NCBI GenBank assembly: GCA_021802645.1
Contig: JAJZRO010000002.1
Coordinates: 128,257-192,256 of the forward strand
Length of the DNA stretch: 64,000 nucleotides
From: Deltaproteobacteria bacterium
Lineage (GTDB): Bacteria; Desulfobacterota; Desulfobulbia; Desulfobulbales; Desulfurivibrionaceae
Reading direction: 5' to 3'
How positions within the stretch are numbered: position 1 is the stretch's first letter; each line of letters starts with the position of its first letter. The notes under the pieces were generated by a model that was not told the origin of the DNA, did no database searches, and was given only the letters and a program-made list of their open reading frames with translations. A program made the position numbers and the translations under genes. Positions 60,344-64,000 of the stretch are shown here, piece after piece.

Positions 60344-62107
60344 TTAGAAGACGCCCTTCACCTTGCCGGTGTTGACGTCGACGTCGATGCGGCGATAGGC
60401 CGGATCGGAGGCGGTGCCCGGCATCAGGCTGATGGTGCCGGCCACCGGCACCACGAAACCCGCGCCCTTGTAGGTGAGGATGTCGCGGATCGGCAGGGTC
60501 CAGCCCTTCGGCACGCCCTTCTTGGCCGGCTCGTGAGAGAGCGACAGGTGGGTCTTGACCATGCAGGTTCCCATCTCCTTGAGATCCGGGTCGTTCTCCA
60601 TCCGCTTCAGCTTCTCCTGCGCCTCGGCGGTGTAGCTGACCCCGTCGGCACCGTAGACTTCCTTGGCGATGAGCTCGATCCGCTTGCTGAGCGGGGTCTC
60701 CAGGTCATAGAGGAACTTGAAGTCGTTCGGCTCCTCGCAGGCGTCGATGACCGCGTCGGCGAACTCCAGCGCGCCCTCGCCGCCCTTCTCCCAATGGCGC
60801 GACAGGGCCACGCGGGCGCCGGCCGACTCGCACAGACGACGCACCGCCTTGATCTCGTTGTCGGTGTCGGTGTAGAAGGCGTTGATGCAGACCACCGGAT
60901 TGATGCCGGCCTTCTTGACCGTCTCGATGTGGTGGATGAGGTTCTTGCACCCCTCTTCCACCCAGCCGACGTTCTCGCCCTTGTACTCCTCGGGCATCGG
61001 CTTGCCGGGGACCGGGATCGGCGCGCCGCCGTGGCACTTGAGGGCCCGGATGGTGGCGACCACCACCGCGCAGTTGGGCTTGTTGCCGGAGAAGCGGCAC
61101 TTGAGGTTCCAGAACTTCTCGAAGCCGATGTCGGCGCCGAAACCGGATTCGGTGACGTTGTAGTCGGCGACCTTGAGCGCCACCCGGTCGGCGATGACCG
61201 AGCTTTGTCCGATGGCGATGTTGGCAAACGGACCGGCGTGGACGATAACCGGCTGTCCTTCCAGCGTCTGCATGAGGTTGGGATTGAGCGCCTCGACCAT
61301 CCAGGCGGTCATGGCGCCGGCCACGTCGAGATCCTCGGTGGTGATCGGCTTGTCGTTCTTGTCGTAGCCGACGACGATCTTGCCCATCCGGCGCCGCATG
61401 TCGGCCAGATCGTTGGCAATGGCGAGAATGGCCATGACCTCGGAGGAGACGGCAATGGCGAACTTGGACTGCATGGTGTAGCCGTCCATCTTGCCGCCCA
61501 AGCCGATGGTGATGTTGCGGAGGGCCTGGGCGCAGTAGTCGATGATCCAGCCCATCTCCACCTTCTTGGGGTGGATGTCGAGCCGCTTCAGGCCGCGTTT
61601 GGCGAGCTGCTCGTCGGTGTAGTTGGACTCATGTTGCATCCGGCTGGTGAGCGCCACCATGGCCAGGTTGTGGGCGTTCATGATGGCGTTGATGTCGCCG
61701 GTGAGGCCCAGGGAGAACGGGGTAAGCGGGATGCACTGGGCCAAGCCCCCGCCGGCGGCGGAGCCCTTGACGTTCATGGTCGGGCCGCCGGAGGGCTGGC
61801 GGATGGCGCCGACTACGCTCTTCTGGCGCTTGCCCAACCCCTGCACCAACCCCATGCAGCAGGTGGACTTGCCCTCGCCGAGCGGAGTCGGGGTGATGGC
61901 GGTGACGTCGATGTACTTGCCGTCCGGCTTGTTGCCCAGCCGGTTCATGATCTTGCGGTAGTCGAGCTTGCCGTAATAATGGCCGTAGGGCAACAGCTCC
62001 TCCTTCTGCAAGCCAAGGATATCGCCCAGCTCGTACACCGTCTTCATGCGGCTCTCGGCCTCTTCCGCGATCTCCCAATCCGCGTGTTTGGTCGGATCTA
62101 ACACCAT
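60344..62107 (-). CDS. fhs: Formate--tetrahydrofolate ligase
   Basis: The enzyme uses ATP to make 10-formyl-THF from formate, the entry to the methyl branch. The 587-aa product has the nucleotide-binding [11 protein letters not shown] motif near residue 70, then [20 protein letters not shown], and the folate/ATP site segments HAGPFANIA and [13 protein letters not shown] strong AGGAGGGAG site precedes the ATG. It is separated from folD by the PilB-like gene, but all are on the same strand in the C1 cluster. It lies downstream of thyX, which consumes methylene-THF. Confidence 0.97.
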   Translation of the reverse strand: MVLDPTKHADWEIAEEAESRMKTVYELGDILGLQKEELLPYGHYYGKLDYRKIMNRLGNKPDGKYIDVTAITPTPLGEGKSTCCMGLVQGLGKRQKSVVGAIRQPSGGPTMNVKGSAAGGGLAQCIPLTPFSLGLTGDINAIMNAHNLAMVALTSRMQHESNYTDEQLAKRGLKRLDIHPKKVEMGWIIDYCAQALRNITIGLGGKMDGYTMQSKFAIAVSSEVMAILAIANDLADMRRRMGKIVVGYDKNDKPITTEDLDVAGAMTAWMVEALNPNLMQTLEGQPVIVHAGPFANIAIGQSSVIADRVALKVADYNVTESGFGADIGFEKFWNLKCRFSGNKPNCAVVVATIRALKCHGGAPIPVPGKPMPEEYKGENVGWVEEGCKNLIHHIETVKKAGINPVVCINAFYTDTDNEIKAVRRLCESAGARVALSRHWEKGGEGALEFADAVIDACEEPNDFKFLYDLETPLSKRIELIAKEVYGADGVSYTAEAQEKLKRMENDPDLKEMGTCMVKTHLSLSHEPAKKGVPKGWTLPIRDILTYKGAGFVVPVAGTISLMPGTASDPAYRRIDVDVNTGKVKGVF

Positions 62108-62190
62108 AACTCTCCCTCCTGTTTCTGTTGTTGAATTAGCCCAAACTCTGATTCAAAGGTGTACTGCAAAAACGAAAGGCACAGGGCCCG

Positions 62191-63147
62191 TTATTTCGAC
62201 TCTGGTTCGACGCCGTCAAAGATGGTGGCGAACTTCTGCTTCATCGCCAGGAGCAGCGGATTCATCACCTCGCGCATGGAGGGTTCGGCAGCCGGGGTGG
62301 TGCGGAGGCGGAAGATATGGAGCCATTCCAGGAGATTCGCGTAGACGATGATCTCGGTCTTGCAGGAGTTGGGCAGCACCGTGCGGGCTGCCTGGGGCGA
62401 GGAAGTCTCCAGGAGCTTCAGATAGATCGCCTCGGTCTCGGCCATGGCCTTTTCCCACAGCCGGTATTCCTCACTGCCTTCCTGAAAGAAGAGCGGCTTG
62501 ATGAAGGTCACCTCGTTGCCGAACTTCTCCTCGGAGTAGCGGCAGTAGCGCTGGCTCTCCTGCAGGAAGGAACAGGGCCGATGACGCACGATTTCGTGGG
62601 TCACTGCCCGGTTGGTGACAAAGCGCACCGCCACAAAGCGGTGCTTGGCCCGGAGGTCGGCGGAGAGGCCATCCACCTCGGCGAGCGTAAGCTTCTCCAC
62701 CTTGACCCCATCCTGGGGAATCCAGCCGCGCTTGGGGGTGAGATCGAAGTAGAAGAGCGGATAGCGTTCGCCCAGGAGGGCGGAGATGGCCTTGATGATC
62801 TTCACATTGCCGTGGTCCCGCGCCAGCTCCCGGAAGGCGCGCACGGTGCCGGTAACGAGCAGTTCCTTCTTGTCGAGCCGGTCGATCTGGAGAAACTTCG
62901 GCTGGACGCCGAAGAACTGGGTGGCCATGGATTCGGCATCGTAGGCAATGCGCAGAGTGAGGGCGGCCATCTCCATCACCGAATTGTGGCCGTGCTGGAC
63001 AATGCGTTTGATGAAGGGCTCGGTGGAGCCGGCCACGATTTTGTCTTCGCTCTTGTAGCAGAGCCGGCCGCACAACTCGATGCGGGTCGCCATCGACTGC
63101 CGGTCGAGGGACTCCAGTATTTCAAACGACGCAGGGATGACCCTCAT
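62191..63147 (-). CDS. thyX: Flavin-dependent thymidylate synthase ThyX
   Basis: The enzyme makes dTMP from dUMP, methylene-THF and reduced flavin. The 318-aa product carries the ThyX motif RHRPCSFLQESQRYCRYS near residue 185, matching RHRxxSxxxxSxR, and QHGHNSVMEMA near the N-terminus. It is longer than the usual 220-250-aa enzymes, with an extended middle. The ATG at 63145-63147 with an AAAGGTG site is preferred over a longer frame running into the cysteine desulfurase gene. It starts 13 bp after that gene and is probably co-transcribed with it. Confidence 0.94.
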   Translation of the reverse strand: MRVIPASFEILESLDRQSMATRIELCGRLCYKSEDKIVAGSTEPFIKRIVQHGHNSVMEMAALTLRIAYDAESMATQFFGVQPKFLQIDRLDKKELLVTGTVRAFRELARDHGNVKIIKAISALLGERYPLFYFDLTPKRGWIPQDGVKVEKLTLAEVDGLSADLRAKHRFVAVRFVTNRAVTHEIVRHRPCSFLQESQRYCRYSEEKFGNEVTFIKPLFFQEGSEEYRLWEKAMAETEAIYLKLLETSSPQAARTVLPNSCKTEIIVYANLLEWLHIFRLRTTPAAEPSMREVMNPLLLAMKQKFATIFDGVEPESK

Positions 63148-63160
63148 GCCGCACCTTTCC

Positions 63161-64000
63161 TCAGGAACATTGACACTTGCAGGAAGCGCCGCCGATACTG
63201 CCCTGGTGCGCACTTTGCCAGAAGGGCGACATCGCCCGCAGCTTCTCGATGATCGGCGGCAGCTTTTCGAGCACGTAATCCACCTCGGCCTCGGTGTTGT
63301 AAACGCTCAAGCTCAACCGCACCGAGCCGTGGGCCGCAGTGAAAGGCACGCCCATGGCCCGCAGCACATGGGAAGGCTCCAGCGACCCCGAGGTGCAGGC
63401 CGAACCCGAAGAGGCGCAGATGCCGAACTGATCGAGATGGAGCAGGATCGCCTCCCCTTCCACGTATTCAAAGCTCACGTTGGCGGTGTTGGGAAGCCGC
63501 TCGGTCTTGTGACCGTTGAGCATGGCGTGGGGAATCGCGGCGAGCAGGCCGTCCTCCAGTTTGTCGCGCAGGGTCTTGACCCGGGTGTTTTCCTCGCTCA
63601 TGCGGTCGGCCGCCAGTTCACAGGCCTTACCGAGCCCGATGATGGAGGCGACGTTCTCGGTGCCGCCCCGGCGGCCCTTCTCCTGGTGGCCACCGATAAG
63701 AAACGGCACAAAGGGGGTGCCGCGCCGCACATAGAGCACGCCGATGCCCTTGGGGGCATGGAGCTTGTGGCCGGAGAGCGAAAGAAAGTCGATGGCGGAT
63801 TGGGAGAGGTCGATGGGCACCTTGCCCACGGCCTGCACCGCGTCGGTGTGGAAGAGGATGCCGCGGCTTTTCGCGATACGGGCCATCTCCTCCACCGGGA
63901 AGAGGACGCCGGTCTCGTTGTTGGCCCACATGACGCTGACAATGGCGGTGTCCTCGGCCAGGCTTTCTTCGTACTGTTTGAGGTCGAGCCGGCCCTCGCG
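63161..64000 (-). CDS. Cysteine desulfurase (NifS/IscS type), C-terminal part
   Basis: The frame is open from the window edge and covers the last 279 residues. The PLP lysine lies in SLSGHKLHAPKG, the loop HTDAVQAVGK is conserved, and the catalytic Cys is in SSGSACTSGS, which identifies a NifS/IscS class I desulfurase that supplies sulfur for Fe-S clusters. The C-terminus ends in a Cys-rich stretch (CKCQCS), a feature of the NifS subgroup. The N-terminal part and start codon lie beyond the window. Given the many Fe-S enzymes encoded nearby, cluster assembly is a fitting role, though thyX is the only clear operon partner. Confidence 0.92.
   Translation of the reverse strand, partial: REGRLDLKQYEESLAEDTAIVSVMWANNETGVLFPVEEMARIAKSRGILFHTDAVQAVGKVPIDLSQSAIDFLSLSGHKLHAPKGIGVLYVRRGTPFVPFLIGGHQEKGRRGGTENVASIIGLGKACELAADRMSEENTRVKTLRDKLEDGLLAAIPHAMLNGHKTERLPNTANVSFEYVEGEAILLHLDQFGICASSGSACTSGSLEPSHVLRAMGVPFTAAHGSVRLSLSVYNTEAEVDYVLEKLPPIIEKLRAMSPFWQSAHQGSIGGASCKCQCS

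Noticed and set aside
1-64000. tRNA, rRNA or CRISPR loci
   Set aside because: I saw no tRNA cloverleaf with the conserved GGTTC motif in context, no rRNA sequence and no regularly spaced direct repeats. A dedicated tRNA and CRISPR scan would be decisive.

Overview
The window is about 64 kb of GC-rich, densely coding DNA from a Gram-negative anaerobe (lpxB, TolC, lipoprotein and AsmA genes are present). A bacterial Wood-Ljungdahl cluster, three UGA-recoded selenoprotein genes of the Fdh/HdrA/MvhD type, and DUF3786 and DUF4911 proteins together point to the Desulfobacterota, most likely a Desulfobulbales-like lineage. No sulfate-reduction gene lies in the window, so the lineage is an inference.

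Positions 1-33.4 kb hold mostly housekeeping genes. These are nadC, an operon of the oxidative pentose phosphate branch (gnd-zwf-pgl) followed by a PAS-GGDEF diguanylate cyclase, a 1228-aa AsmA-like protein, a Gfo/Idh/MocA oxidoreductase with lpxB, trmL, an M23 peptidase, lysC-cimA-comEA, a run DUF4911-tolC-miaB-PHP, purB, recJ, pgsA, miaA, serC, a radical SAM gene and rlmN. Two proteins that carry the AcsC-type 4Fe-4S domain follow, one fused to a LuxR-type DNA-binding domain and one to DUF3786. Next is a receiver-PilZ protein whose phospho-acceptor Asp is replaced by Asn.

Positions 33.5-37.8 kb are accessory. They hold a MazF/ribbon-helix-helix toxin-antitoxin pair with a palindromic operator, a c-type cytochrome, and an AT-richer three-cassette integron array without an integrase (a CALIN). 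Each cassette gene is followed by an attC-like site, and the cassette ends agree with the paired attC cores. The largest cassette gene encodes a single-chain ABC-type ATPase plus TOPRIM-like protein, resembling the architecture of OLD/PARIS anti-phage proteins.

Positions 38-64 kb are on the minus strand. The order in transcription direction is nifS (partial), thyX, fhs, a PilB-like ATPase with an added cyclic-nucleotide-binding domain, folD, cooS, a metF-acsD fusion, acsB, acsC, a large multi-domain selenocysteine formate dehydrogenase, a tandem HdrA selenoprotein and an MvhD selenoprotein, then a terminator, then a DUF47-pit phosphate transport pair. Together these encode nearly the whole Wood-Ljungdahl pathway, from formate through formyl-, methenyl-, methylene- and methyl-tetrahydrofolate to the corrinoid protein and acetyl-CoA synthase, plus a probable electron-bifurcating or confurcating formate dehydrogenase/Hdr complex. 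The methyltransferase AcsE and the CooC-type maturation factor are not in the window.

The most unusual items are the MetF-AcsD fusion with an internal ribosome binding site, three consecutive selenoprotein genes each with a candidate SECIS hairpin, the cassette array with its putative defence ATPase, the AcsC-type Fe-S/LuxR regulator, and the PilB/cNMP fusion.
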